Shown here: positions 44,825 to 54,850 of the stretch, piece by piece
How positions within the stretch are numbered: the first letter of the stretch is position 1
How the letters are laid out: every line of letters begins with the position of its first letter
Assembly (NCBI RefSeq): GCF_031180885.1
Contig: NZ_JAPSLK010000030.1
Location: 1 to 64,000, forward strand
Reading direction: 5' to 3'
DNA length: 64,000 nt
DNA from: Saccharothrix sp.
GTDB lineage: Bacteria; Actinomycetota; Actinomycetes; Mycobacteriales; Pseudonocardiaceae
Notes under the pieces: generated by a model
Database searches by the model: none
The model's input: the letters and a program-made list of their open reading frames with translations, nothing else
What the model was told of the DNA's origin: nothing
Position numbers and translations under genes: made by a program

Positions 44825-45459
44825 ACCACGGGTTCCTTGATCGTGCGGTACAGGTACGCGCGTTCGGCGAGCGTCCACGCGGTCGTGGTGAGCAGGTAGA
44901 CCCCGGCCGCCAGCGGCAGCACGGCCGCGATGAAGACCGTGCCGAGCGGCAACAGCCGCAGCACCTGCGCGAACGGCGGCTGCGGACCACCGCTGCGCGC
45001 CGCGACCGCCGCCTGCCGGCGCGAAGTGGCGAACGCGATCGCCGTCAGCGCCGCGAACAGGCCGAGGAACACCGCGTTGTGGCCGAACGCGCCGAACCAG
45101 TGCGTGCCCAGCGGGGTGCCGAACAGGGTGCCGTCCAGCAGCGGGTTCGGGGTGGTGACCAGCCGGTACATGACCATGAAGAACGGCAGCTGCACCAGCG
45201 CGGGCAGGCACCCGGCGAACAGCGAGGTGCCGTTGTCCTTGTAGAGCTTCAAGGTCTTCTCTTGGAGCTTCACCGGGTCCTTGCCGTACTTGGCCTGGAC
45301 CTCCCGCATCTGCGGGGCGAGCGCGGCCCGCGCCTTCTCACCGCGCACGGCGGCGCGGCTGAGCGGGTGCATGAGCAGTCGGACGGCGGCGGTGAACAGG
45401 ACGATGGCGAGAGCGGGCGTGGCGATGCCCGCCAGGGCAGAGCCCAAGGCGTGGAACAA
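44806..45459 (-). CDS. yidC: YidC/Oxa1-family membrane protein insertase (short paralogue)
   Basis: The 217-residue protein contains the five-helix YidC core without the large extracytoplasmic domain, typical of Gram-positive types. The conserved hydrophilic-groove Arg is in FTAAVRLLMHPLSR. A coiled cytoplasmic loop follows (EVQAKYGKDPVKLQEKTLKLY), then PALVQLPFFMVMYRL. The housekeeping yidC normally lies next to rnpA and jag near the origin. This copy has neither neighbour, so it is probably a second insertase. The start is TTG at 45459, preceded by GGAGAG. A small membrane protein is encoded just upstream and may be its partner. Confidence 0.9.
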   Translation of the reverse strand: MFHALGSALAGIATPALAIVLFTAAVRLLMHPLSRAAVRGEKARAALAPQMREVQAKYGKDPVKLQEKTLKLYKDNGTSLFAGCLPALVQLPFFMVMYRLVTTPNPLLDGTLFGTPLGTHWFGAFGHNAVFLGLFAALTAIAFATSRRQAAVAARSGGPQPPFAQVLRLLPLGTVFIAAVLPLAAGVYLLTTTAWTLAERAYLYRTIKEPVVHAQRR

Positions 45460-45503
45460 CTTCTCTCCGTCTGGGTGCGAGCTGGGAAGGGGGACGTCGG
45501 CAG

Positions 45504-45761
45504 TTAGAAGCCGAGTCCCGGTGCTCGCGGACGGGGGCGACCGGCGGCGTCGGGGTCGCGCAGGCGCAGGAATGCCGTGCGCAAAGCCTTGTCGCGCAAG
45601 GAAAGCGACCGGACCCAGGCGGGCGCGGCCTGGACGTCGGGTGCGGCGGTGAGCAGCAGCACCACGACCGCGACCGCGGCGAGGGCGGCCACCAGTTCGG
45701 TGGGCGAGTGCAGGAGGGTGAGCGCGAACAGACCCGCCAGCAGCAGGTGCAGCCTGGTCAT
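45504..45761 (-). CDS. Small membrane protein (DUF6412-like)
   Basis: The 85-residue protein has two hydrophobic helices (about 5-45), then a basic stretch RSLSLRDKALRTAFLRLRDP. This size and context, directly upstream of a YidC paralogue, fits the DUF6412 family; the function is unknown. I chose ATG at 45761 (the preceding GTG lies too close to GGAGG). Forty-four bases separate it from yidC, so both may be on one transcript. Confidence 0.7.
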   Translation of the reverse strand: MTRLHLLLAGLFALTLLHSPTELVAALAAVAVVVLLLTAAPDVQAAPAWVRSLSLRDKALRTAFLRLRDPDAAGRPRPRAPGLGF

Positions 45762-45774
45762 CACGCCTCCTCTC

Positions 45775-46395
45775 CTATCCCGGACCCACTGTACCCACGA
45801 GAGCGGGCCGGGCGGGGTGGTCGTAGCGCACCGTCACATCCGCTCCGGGTTCGTAGTCCTCGTAGGCGGGGAGGGTCCAGCGCTCCTCTTCGGGTGTCTG
45901 GCGTTCCAGGGCGGCCTTGGACAGCCACAGGTGGACGGTCAGTTCGGCGGGCAGCCACTTGTCCAGCAGGAGGGTGCCGTCGAGGAGCAGCACCCCGCCG
46001 GGCGGGAGGGTGACGTAGTCGGCGCGGCTGGCGCGGTCGCGGTCGGCGTCCCACAGCGAGGGCAGGACCCGGCCGGTGCCGCCGGGGTCGAGCGGGTCGA
46101 GGACCTCGCGGAGCAGGCCGCCGACGTCCAGCCAGTTCGTGCGGAACGACTCGGGGTCGGTGCGGCCGTGCTCCAGGCGGACGGACGCGGGGCGCAGGAA
46201 GTCCCCGGCGGACACCCGCAGCGTCGGCCGGCCCTTGGCGCGGAGCGGGTCGACCAGGGCGTCGGCCAGCGCGCCGGGCCGGGTCGGGGGCGCGCCGTCG
46301 ACCAGCACCCGGGTCCAGGTGTCCTTGGGGAACGCGTCGACGCGCTCGACCAGTTCGGCGACGAGGGTGTCCGGGGTCAGGGGCTGGATCCTCAC
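45775..46395 (-). CDS. Uridine kinase-like P-loop protein with altered Walker A
   Basis: The 206-residue protein has the layout of actinobacterial uridine-kinase-like NTPases: a beta strand then glycine loop (RVLVDGAPPTRPGALADALV), a substrate segment (LRVSAGDFLRPAS) and a lid-type region. A late acidic motif is in PPGGVLLLDGTLLLDKW. The nucleotide loop lacks the GKT/S of a working Walker A, so catalysis may be lost or altered. GTG at 46395 overlaps the stop of the DUF402 gene (GTGA); the two form a coupled pair. Confidence 0.72.
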   Translation of the reverse strand: MRIQPLTPDTLVAELVERVDAFPKDTWTRVLVDGAPPTRPGALADALVDPLRAKGRPTLRVSAGDFLRPASVRLEHGRTDPESFRTNWLDVGGLLREVLDPLDPGGTGRVLPSLWDADRDRASRADYVTLPPGGVLLLDGTLLLDKWLPAELTVHLWLSKAALERQTPEEERWTLPAYEDYEPGADVTVRYDHPARPALVGTVGPG

Positions 46396-46991
46396 GGCAG
46401 CGGGTAGTCCTCCCAGCCGTCGGGCAGCACCGGGACGGGCCAGTCCGGGTCGGGGGTGAAGTCGGCCCAGCGGGTGTCCCACCAGGTGGCGCCGGCGTCG
46501 AGCATGGCGACGATCTCCTTGCCGGTGCGGCGGATGTCGTCGGCCTGCGCGGGGTCGTACTTGCCCTCGGCGACCTGCTCCTCGAACTCGTCGCGGTCGC
46601 GTTCCTCCCAGCGGCCGTCGGCGTCGAGCCAGTAGTCGAGGGCGTGGTCGAGCGTGTCGAAGCCGAGCGGGGTGCGCCGGAACGGGTCCTGGAGGTTGAG
46701 GTACCAGCCCTGGAACCGCCGGTCCTCGCCGCTCCAGAACAGTTCGACGGAGTAGGCGTCGCCGGGCCGGTGCAGTTGGAGCTTGCCGTGGCCGCGCCAG
46801 TGCGTGTTCCCCTTGGCCCGCCAGGGGTGGCCGTAGTGGTGGTCGGGATAGCCGAACACGGTCCCGGGCACGATGAACACGGCGAGCAGGTCCGGCCCGT
46901 CCTGCACCACCCGCGTCGGCATGACCGACCACGGCTTCCCGTGCAGCACTTCCCGACGCAACACCACGTCCCCCGGCGCGAAGAACCCCAT
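46392..46991 (-). CDS. DUF402 family protein
   Basis: The 199-residue protein has the DUF402 beta-barrel signature WYLNLQDPFRRTPLGFDTLDHALDYWLD, in which conserved acidic residues form a metal site. Family members include nucleotide phosphatases (Ntdp), but individual specificities vary. The C-terminal half is an acidic helix region. It is coupled by a 4-bp overlap to the kinase-like gene downstream, suggesting a joint role in nucleotide handling. It lies 10 bp from the end of the GAF-regulator gene. Confidence 0.85.
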   Translation of the reverse strand: MGFFAPGDVVLRREVLHGKPWSVMPTRVVQDGPDLLAVFIVPGTVFGYPDHHYGHPWRAKGNTHWRGHGKLQLHRPGDAYSVELFWSGEDRRFQGWYLNLQDPFRRTPLGFDTLDHALDYWLDADGRWEERDRDEFEEQVAEGKYDPAQADDIRRTGKEIVAMLDAGATWWDTRWADFTPDPDWPVPVLPDGWEDYPLP

Positions 46992-47001
46992 GCGGACCAG
47001 G

Positions 47002-48411
47002 TTAGGCGAGGGCGCGGCGCAGGCGGGTGCGAGCCAGGTCGCGTCGTGGGTCCGTGGCCGGCAGCACCTGCGTTAGGCGTTCGAGGACTTCGATGTCGTC
47101 GGTGCTGCCGGCGAAGGTCCAGAGGAGTTCCGGGTCGTCGGTGGCCAGGACTGCTCGGCGGACGGCGGCCGACAGGTCTTCGCGTTCGTCGGACACGACC
47201 GGGGCGTCGGAGCGGGGGAGGAGGTCGCCGCGGTAGGTCGTGACCGCCTTCGCGATGTCGCCGGCGCGGACCGCCTTGCGGACGGTCAGGAAGTCCGCCT
47301 TCACGTCGGCCGCCAGGCGGTACGGCCGGGTTTGCAGGACGTCGGCGAGTTGGGCGCGCAGGCGGTGGAGTTCGGCGCGGATGGTGGTGGGGTTGCCGCG
47401 TTCGCCGTAGAGGTGGAGGGCGAGTTGTTCCGCGGTGCGGCCTCGGGGGTGCAGGGCCAGGGCGGTGAGGAGTTCGGCGTGTCTCAGGGACAGGACCAGG
47501 GGGCGGCCGTCCAGTGAGCCGGTGAGGCCGCCGAGGAAGTGCAGGGACAGGGTGGGGCGGCGGGTCGTTCGTCGGGGGACGCGGAGCAGGTAGCCCTCGT
47601 CCAGGGGTTCCAGGTGGGCCTCGCGGCCGTCGGGCAGGTGGACGGGGGTGCTCAGGTCCACGCGTGAGCCGATCAGGCCCTGGGGTTCGGCGGCCAGGAC
47701 GCGGCCGGTGGGGCTGAGCAGGGCGCCGGGTTCGCCGCGCAACGCGATGAGGTGGCGCATGTTGGCCGCGCGGAGGTGTTCCTCACGGGCCGCCAACTCG
47801 ATCTGGAGTTGGGTCTCGACCAGGCGCGCGGCGGTCCGGACCAGGGCGCCGGTCACCGGGTGCCGGCTGGTCACCGGGCCGCTGAGGTCGACCACGCCGA
47901 GAGTCGCGCCGGTGTCGGGGTCGCGCACGGGGCTCGCCGCGCAGGTCCAGCCGTGGTAGGTGCGGACCAGGTGCTCGGCGGAGTGCACGGTCACCGGGCT
48001 GCCCACGGCCAGCGCGGTGCCCATGGCGTTGGTGCCGATGGCGTCCTCGCTCCACCGGGAGCCCTCGGTGAGGCGGGCGCGTTCGGCGAGCCGGTGGACG
48101 TCCCGGGCGCCCTCGCACCACAGGATGTGGCCGTCGGCATCGGTGATGATCATGACGTGCTGGGCGTCGTCCGCGATGGTCACCAGGGTTTCCCGCAGCA
48201 TCGGCAGCATCGGGGCCAGCGGGTGGGCGTCGCGCAGGTCCGCCACCTCGTCGGGGGCCAGCACCACGGGCGCCTCGTGGCGGTCCGGGTCCACCCGGGC
48301 GGCCAGCGAGCGCCGCCACGACTCGATGATCACCGGCCGCGCGCCTCGCGCCGCCGACCCGCTGAGGACAGCCGTGTGGAGAGCGGCCAGCCGGCGCGGG
48401 TCGGGGTGCAT
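47002..48411 (-). CDS. GAF-domain transcriptional regulator (aldehyde dehydrogenase-linked)
   Basis: The 469-residue protein contains a GAF sensor domain (about 70-200). Its features include IITDADGHILWCEG, the AcoR-like motif GSRWSEDAIGTNAMGTAL and DLSGPVTSRHPVT. An OmpR/SARP-type winged-helix or tetratricopeptide-like region follows (about 300-469; LSLRHAELLTALALHPRGRT). There is no sigma-54 AAA domain. Similar proteins lie beside ExaC/AdhA-type aldehyde dehydrogenases and activate them. It is divergent from such a gene across 150 bp. ATG at 48411 follows GGAGG by 8 bases. Confidence 0.87.
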   Translation of the reverse strand: MHPDPRRLAALHTAVLSGSAARGARPVIIESWRRSLAARVDPDRHEAPVVLAPDEVADLRDAHPLAPMLPMLRETLVTIADDAQHVMIITDADGHILWCEGARDVHRLAERARLTEGSRWSEDAIGTNAMGTALAVGSPVTVHSAEHLVRTYHGWTCAASPVRDPDTGATLGVVDLSGPVTSRHPVTGALVRTAARLVETQLQIELAAREEHLRAANMRHLIALRGEPGALLSPTGRVLAAEPQGLIGSRVDLSTPVHLPDGREAHLEPLDEGYLLRVPRRTTRRPTLSLHFLGGLTGSLDGRPLVLSLRHAELLTALALHPRGRTAEQLALHLYGERGNPTTIRAELHRLRAQLADVLQTRPYRLAADVKADFLTVRKAVRAGDIAKAVTTYRGDLLPRSDAPVVSDEREDLSAAVRRAVLATDDPELLWTFAGSTDDIEVLERLTQVLPATDPRRDLARTRLRRALA

Positions 48412-48485
48412 GGCGGGAACCTCCTGGCCACCCAGGATGACGCGCGGCGGCGCGGCGCGGCAAGCCGGCGGGTGGTCCGATCGGG

Positions 48486-48508
48486 TGCAACGTGACTGCA
48501 ACGTTGCG
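48486..48508. promoter_or_regulatory. Direct repeat/palindrome, candidate regulator site
   Basis: TGCAACGT at 48486 recurs at 48497, where it extends into the palindrome GCAACGTTGC (48498-48507). The two sit one helical turn apart in the divergent region between the GAF regulator and aldehyde dehydrogenase genes, about 55 bp before the latter. The spacing suits a dimeric activator. Binding by the GAF protein is inferred. Confidence 0.45.
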
Positions 48509-48561
48509 CCGCCTACCTTTCGGCCGTTGATCGACGACGACGACGCGGGAGGCGAGTGGGG

Positions 48562-50085
<1,524 letters not shown>

Positions 50086-50093
50086 CCACGACG

Positions 50094-50126
50094 GCAGCAC
50101 GGCCCGGCGAAGCCGGGCCGTGCTGC
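50094..50126 (+). terminator. Perfect 15-bp hairpin terminator
   Basis: GCAGCACGGCCCGGC pairs without mismatch with GCCGGGCCGTGCTGC around a GAA loop, starting 9 bp after the aldehyde dehydrogenase stop. No U tract follows. Two CCGCCGCAGGCGG hairpins follow to 50182 and may end transcription of the convergent hexosaminidase gene. Confidence 0.75.
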
Positions 50127-50265
50127 CCGCCGAAGCCGGGGCTTCCGCCGCAGGCGGGGGCGTTTCCGCCGCAGGCGGTGCTTTTGGTGGCTCTTGCCGG
50201 GGTGGCTTGGCGGGGGTGGTGGATGGGGATGCCCAACGCGAGCAACCCCCACCCCACCCCTCCAA

Positions 50266-51879
50266 CTACTTCCAGGGCACCTGCGGCGACGGGTAGAAGT
50301 TGATCCCCAGCACGTGCCAGCGGTCGGCCTGCGCAGCCAACCGAACCTTGAAGTCGTCCCAGCTGTGCGTCGACCACGGCGACCAGCCCAACTCGGCGAT
50401 GGCGGGCAGCCGCGGGAACGCCATGTACTCCAGATCCGCCGACTTGGTCAACGTCTCCGTCCACAGTGGAGCTTCGACACCCTTCACCGCCTCCGCGGGC
50501 AGGTCCTGGACGTACGCCCCCGGGTTCCAGTCGTACGCGTCCTCGACGTCGGTGTAACCCGCCCACTTCAGCCCCAACGGCGTGTGCTCGTCGTACTTCA
50601 TGTCCAGGTACGCCTTGGTGGCCGGGGACAGCACGATCTCGTTGCCGCGCTTGGCCGCCTCGACCATGTCGGCCGCGACCGTCTTGGTCCCCCAGAACTG
50701 CGGGACGGCCGACGCGGGCGGGTTCGCCTTGACGAACTCGTGCCAGCCGGAGGCCTGCTTGCCGTACTTGGTCACCATCGGCAGGACCTTGTTCATGAAC
50801 GCGATGAAGTCCGGGTCCGTGGTGGCGTGGGCCTCGTCGCCGCCGATGTGGATGTACTTGCCGGGGGTCAGCGCGGCGACCTCGCGCAGCACGTCGTCGA
50901 CGAACTTGTAGGTGATGTCCTTGTCGATGCACAACGACGAGAAGCCGACCTCGATGCCGGTGTACAGCGGCGGTGCGACGCCGTCGCAGTTCAGTTCCGC
51001 GTACGACGCCAGCGCGGCGTTGGTGTGGCCCGGCATGTCGATCTCCGGGATCACCTCGATGTGCCGGGCCGCCGCGTACGCGACCAGGTCCTTGTACTGC
51101 TCCTGCGTGTAGTAGCCGCCCGGTCCGCCGCCGACCTCGGTGCTGCCGCCGTAGGTCGCCAGGCGGGGCCAGCTCTTGATCTCCAGCCGCCAACCCTGGT
51201 CGTCGGCCAGGTGCAGGTGCAGCTTGTTCACCTTGTACAGCGCGATCTGGTCGATGTACCGCTTGACCTCGTCGACGGAGAAGAAGTGCCGTGCCACGTC
51301 GAGCATCGCGCCGCGGTGGGCGTATCGCGGGTAGTCCAGGATGCTGCCACCGGGCGCGGTCCACGGGCCGCGCTGCTTGGACTTCGCCTCGACCTTCGCG
51401 GGCAGGATCTGGCGGAACGTCTGGACGCCCGCGAACAGCCCGGCGGCGGTCTTCGCCCGGATCACCACGCCGCGGCGGGTCACGTCGAGCTGGTAGCCCT
51501 CGTCGCCCACGCGCGGGTCGGCGCCGGTGAGCAGCAGGCTGACGCCCTTGCCGGACGCGCCGGGCACGACCGGCAGCCGGTACCCGGTGGACGGCCGCAG
51601 CACGTCCGCCAAGAACTCGCCGACCTGTTCGGCCGCGCGCGAACCGGGGTGGGTGTAGATGCGCGTGTCGGGGGTCAGGTGGTAGGTCGTCCCCGGTCTC
51701 GGCGTGACCCGGACCGGGGCGGGAACGATGTGCTGCAACGGTTTCTCCGGGACTGCGGCGTGTGCGGGGTCCGCCTGGGCCGCGGTCGGGCCGGCGTGGG
51801 CCGGGAGCGCCGGGGCCGCGGCGCCGACCGCGAGCAGCAGGGTGGCCAGGGCTCTTGCGGTTCTTCCGAGTCGGGGCAC
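50266..51879 (-). CDS. Secreted GH20 beta-N-acetylhexosaminidase
   Basis: The 537-residue exoenzyme releases terminal N-acetylglucosamine from chitin oligomers or muropeptides. It has a Sec signal ending at about residue 29, a GH20b beta-alpha domain (about 45-175) and the catalytic TIM barrel (about 185-520). The catalytic pair Asp348-Glu349 lies in YIHIGGDEAH. Substrate residues occur in HLHLADDQGW and PEIDMPGHT. GTG at 51879 follows AGGAGG by 7 bases. A dre-like DasR site lies about 80 bp upstream, so repression in the absence of glucosamine phosphate is probable. Confidence 0.94.
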   Translation of the reverse strand: MPRLGRTARALATLLLAVGAAAPALPAHAGPTAAQADPAHAAVPEKPLQHIVPAPVRVTPRPGTTYHLTPDTRIYTHPGSRAAEQVGEFLADVLRPSTGYRLPVVPGASGKGVSLLLTGADPRVGDEGYQLDVTRRGVVIRAKTAAGLFAGVQTFRQILPAKVEAKSKQRGPWTAPGGSILDYPRYAHRGAMLDVARHFFSVDEVKRYIDQIALYKVNKLHLHLADDQGWRLEIKSWPRLATYGGSTEVGGGPGGYYTQEQYKDLVAYAAARHIEVIPEIDMPGHTNAALASYAELNCDGVAPPLYTGIEVGFSSLCIDKDITYKFVDDVLREVAALTPGKYIHIGGDEAHATTDPDFIAFMNKVLPMVTKYGKQASGWHEFVKANPPASAVPQFWGTKTVAADMVEAAKRGNEIVLSPATKAYLDMKYDEHTPLGLKWAGYTDVEDAYDWNPGAYVQDLPAEAVKGVEAPLWTETLTKSADLEYMAFPRLPAIAELGWSPWSTHSWDDFKVRLAAQADRWHVLGINFYPSPQVPWK

Positions 51880-51954
51880 GAGACGTCCTCCTGGTCGGCG
51901 TGGATCACCCGAGGCGGCGGCCCGATCACCGTTACAGCCGGACCAGGTGGTGTC

Positions 51955-51970
51955 AAGGTCTGGACCAATT
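51955..51970. promoter_or_regulatory. dre-like DasR binding site
   Basis: AAGGTCTGGACCAATT holds GGTCT/GGACC half-sites and differs by few bases from the DasR consensus (core TGGTCTAGACCA) that controls chitin and N-acetylglucosamine genes in actinomycetes. It lies 76-91 bp upstream of the secreted hexosaminidase and just at the stop of the CYTH-CHAD gene. Confidence 0.75.
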
Positions 51971-53450
51971 ACCGCAGCTTCGGGCGGCCCAGGTCCGCCC
52001 AGACGGCGGGGAACCGTTCCTCCACCCGCCGCGCCCGCGCGGTCTCCCGGCCGTGCAGCACGCCGAAGGTGAACCCGTTCTCGCCGTCGAGGTGGGCCTG
52101 CGCGCCCAGTTCCCGCAGCACCGGCCGCGCGACGACGCTGTCCTGGTGCTCGCCGAGCAGCGTCTGGAGCTGCTTGAGCCGCTTGCGGTACTTCTTGGCG
52201 GACTTGCCGAACACCGGCTCGACGGTCTCCACCGCGTACCGCAGCCGCTTGGCGGCCTTGCGGGCCTCGTGCAGGGACGTGTCGTCGTGGGCGTTGTCCG
52301 CGGCCTTCTTCAACCGGCGGTACGTCTTGTCGACGAACCGCGGCAGCACCTTCTTCGCCTTGCCGGACGCCAGCGGCGTCAGCGGCGGGTCGGCGATCAG
52401 GGCGTCCACCGCGTCGAGCAGGTCGAAGTAGCGGCGGCTGTCCAGCGCGGTCACCGCGGCCTGGTGCGCCTGCTCCTCGCGCGGCGCGAAGTAGCGGGTG
52501 AGCTGCGCGGGGACGGCGCCGAGCACGAGTTCGCCGGGCAGGTCGGCGACGTGCGCCTCGAACGCGGCGCGCAGGACCTCGGCGTCGCGGGCCTCGCCGA
52601 GCACCCCGGCGATCCACTTCAGCTCGTCGGTCAGCGCCCGGGTCTCGTCGCGCTCGACGACCTGGCCGAACGCCTGGAGCGCGCTGCGCATCCGGCGGGT
52701 GGCGACCCGCATCTGGTGGACGGCGTCCTCCTCGCGGCGGCGGACCTTGGGGTCGTGCGCCTTGAGCGAGTCCGCCTGCTCGCGCAGGTAGGCGAGGACG
52801 ACCCCGCCGGCGGTGTTGTCGGTCCGCGGCGGCGGCGTCGGCCCGATGCGGTCGGCCAGGAGCTTCGCGAGCTTGGCGGACGAGGTCGACCGGTGGATGC
52901 CGACGCCGTTGAGGCGCTGCTCGACCCGGTCGAGCAGGTCGGTGTCGCCGCCGTCGCCGAGCTCGACCTCGATCTCGCGCCAGGAGTCGACGTTCGAGTC
53001 GTCGGTGACGTCCTGCGCGGACACCAGGTCCTCGACGACCTCGGCCAGCAGGCCGCCCTTGTCGTCGACGAGCTGCCAGCGTCGGCGGTTGGTCCGGATG
53101 CGGGCGACGGGCGACAACGCGTCACCGCGGGCGTGGACCTGGACCAGCGAGCCCAGTTCCCGCGGCGGGTGCTTGGCCGCGCGCCCCGGTGGCAGCCGCA
53201 CCTCCTCGCGGGTGTCGCCGTCGACCGGGAGCTTGAGGTGCCAGCCCGCGTCGTCGCCCCCGGTGCGGCGGCGCAGCGTCAGGCCGGCGCGGGCCAGGCG
53301 GAGGTCGGCGGTGTCGTAGTAGACGGCTTCCAGTTGCTGCTGCTCCGGGCCGGACACCGCGGCGACACCAGGCAGGTCGGCCAGATCCGGGAGGTCGGCG
53401 CCCGTGGGCGCATCGAACTTTCGTTCGGTCTCGCGCACTGATGTCGACAT
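51969..53450 (-). CDS. CYTH-CHAD domain protein
   Basis: The 493-residue protein fuses a CYTH triphosphate-tunnel domain (about 1-195; signature ETERKFDAP) to a helical CHAD domain (about 215-490). The CHAD domain has repeated conserved His/Arg/Lys motifs such as DAVHQMRVATRRMRSALQAF and HEARKAAKRLRYAVE. CHAD binds inorganic polyphosphate granules, and CYTH domains bind or hydrolyse triphosphates, so a polyphosphate-associated function is likely. There is no ribosome site before ATG at 53450, suggesting a leaderless or short-leader message. It precedes the hexosaminidase gene on the same strand, but an operator lies between them. Confidence 0.9.
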   Translation of the reverse strand: MSTSVRETERKFDAPTGADLPDLADLPGVAAVSGPEQQQLEAVYYDTADLRLARAGLTLRRRTGGDDAGWHLKLPVDGDTREEVRLPPGRAAKHPPRELGSLVQVHARGDALSPVARIRTNRRRWQLVDDKGGLLAEVVEDLVSAQDVTDDSNVDSWREIEVELGDGGDTDLLDRVEQRLNGVGIHRSTSSAKLAKLLADRIGPTPPPRTDNTAGGVVLAYLREQADSLKAHDPKVRRREEDAVHQMRVATRRMRSALQAFGQVVERDETRALTDELKWIAGVLGEARDAEVLRAAFEAHVADLPGELVLGAVPAQLTRYFAPREEQAHQAAVTALDSRRYFDLLDAVDALIADPPLTPLASGKAKKVLPRFVDKTYRRLKKAADNAHDDTSLHEARKAAKRLRYAVETVEPVFGKSAKKYRKRLKQLQTLLGEHQDSVVARPVLRELGAQAHLDGENGFTFGVLHGRETARARRVEERFPAVWADLGRPKLR

Positions 53451-53601
53451 GTTCTAGACATACACCGTTGGGGACTCATTTACCCGAATGTCGCTGTGCG
53501 TAGTCGACCGTTGACCCTGATGGGCGGTTGTTGCCGTTTGTCTGTGTGGTTTTTCGGCTGCGGGCCTGGTGAGACGGGGTTCGTGGGGTTGGCTGGATCG
53601 C

Positions 53602-54399
53602 GTGGCGCCCACCGAGAAAGAGCGACTCGACCAGGTCGAGCCGACCGTCGCCGACCTGATCACGACGACCCAGGTGCTGACCGCCGAACTGGGCCGGGTC
53701 AGCGCGCGGCTGCTCGTGCTGGAGCGCCGCCTGTCCGGCGCCGGTTCGGGACCGGACGAGGACCTCGACGCCGTGGACGGCGAGGTGGCCGACATCGTGG
53801 CCGCGCTGCGGGCGGCGTGGGAAGCCGAGCAGGAGGTGTTGGCCGACTCGGTCCGCGTGGAGCTGCGGCAGGAAGTCGCCGAGTACGAGGCGTTGAAGGA
53901 ACGCCGGGACGCGGGCGGGGCGCGCCTGGCGTCGGGCCGGATGCCGAGGTTCGAGCGGGACGCGCTGGAGCACGAGGTGCACCAGCTCGACTGGCAGATC
54001 GGGGCGCGCGAAGCCGGTGCGCTGGATGCGGCGACCCGGTTGGCGGCGGACAGCGCGGCGGCCGAGGAGGCGTGGCGGCAGGAGGCGATCGTCGCCGGCG
54101 AGAAGGCGCGCGAGGAGATCTGGGACGCGGCGGCGCGGCGGCTGGAACGCGCGCTGGCGCAGGACTTGCGGATGCCGGTGTGGTTCCGGGTGGGGCTCGG
54201 GGAGATCACCAGCCCGGACCCGTCGCCGTGGCTGCGGGCGGCCACCGGGTTGATCGCGTACCGGTTGGAGTACGGGGTGCGGACGGCCGTGGACCCGTTG
54301 GGGGACCCGCCTTCGGCCGCTTCGGGGTCGGCGGCTTGGGTTCGGCGGACCGAGGCTTACACGGATCTGGTGGACCAGCTGCAGTCCCTGCGCCCCTGA
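53602..54399 (+). CDS. Hypothetical coiled-coil protein (265 aa)
   Basis: The protein is rich in Ala, Glu and Arg and has long predicted helices (about 10-200), for example LAEQ-type runs VLADSVRVELRQEVAEYEA and EEIWDAAARRLERALAQDL. Its C-terminal part has more mixed sequence around WLRAATGLIAYRLEYGV. There is no membrane helix or known catalytic motif. GTG at 53602 was chosen over an earlier in-frame GTG at 53569 because the intervening sequence is not natural (RRGSWGWLDR). It may be followed on the same transcript by the small protein at 54419. Confidence 0.65.
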   Translation: MAPTEKERLDQVEPTVADLITTTQVLTAELGRVSARLLVLERRLSGAGSGPDEDLDAVDGEVADIVAALRAAWEAEQEVLADSVRVELRQEVAEYEALKERRDAGGARLASGRMPRFERDALEHEVHQLDWQIGAREAGALDAATRLAADSAAAEEAWRQEAIVAGEKAREEIWDAAARRLERALAQDLRMPVWFRVGLGEITSPDPSPWLRAATGLIAYRLEYGVRTAVDPLGDPPSAASGSAAWVRRTEAYTDLVDQLQSLRP

Positions 54400-54418
54400 G
54401 GCGAGGTAGCGTGCCCGG

Positions 54419-54850
54419 GTGCTGCTGGCGGGCGACGACCACGACATCGTGACGGACTACCGGATGTTCGGCCTGGTGGACGGATCGGCGCGTGATCTGC
54501 CCGGGCCGCCGGGGAAAGCCGGGCTGAGCGTGGGTGAGACGGCTGTGTTCCTCGGGACCGAGGACGACGTCATCCGGGCGCGACTGCGGGTCGAGTTCTG
54601 GGACGAGCCTGCGCCGTTCGACGGCCGAGAATGGCCTCGGGTGGAGGACGTGACGCTGTCCCTGCCGAGCGGGCGGTTGGTGATCGACCAGAACACCGCG
54701 GGCGGGGCGGTCCTTGAGGTGCCTGGTGGTCCTGGGCGTTATCGCGTGCGGTTGGCGTGGCGGGAGTTGCCGTTCGACGAGGTCGGCGAGGGCGAGCCGG
54801 AAGCGTTGGGGCTGGCCCAGCTCTGGCCGGCTACTTCGGGCACTGGGTGA
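54419..54850 (+). CDS. Hypothetical protein (143 aa)
   Basis: The predicted protein is acidic, cytoplasmic and mainly beta-sheet, as judged from alternating segments such as VIRARLRVEFWD, LPSGRLVIDQN and RYRVRLAWRELPF. I recognise no family, though the small sandwich appearance is like immunity or carbohydrate-module-type proteins. It follows the coiled-coil gene by 19 bp, which suggests co-expression. Its end overlaps the convergent HNH gene by 20 bp. The start is GTG with no strong ribosome site. Confidence 0.65.
   Translation: MLLAGDDHDIVTDYRMFGLVDGSARDLPGPPGKAGLSVGETAVFLGTEDDVIRARLRVEFWDEPAPFDGREWPRVEDVTLSLPSGRLVIDQNTAGGAVLEVPGGPGRYRVRLAWRELPFDEVGEGEPEALGLAQLWPATSGTG

Noticed and set aside
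53413-53428. SOS-box-like TCGAACTTTCGTTCGG in the CYTH-CHAD gene
   Set aside because: It lies inside the coding sequence over the conserved ETERKF motif and has one mismatch; the codons alone explain it.
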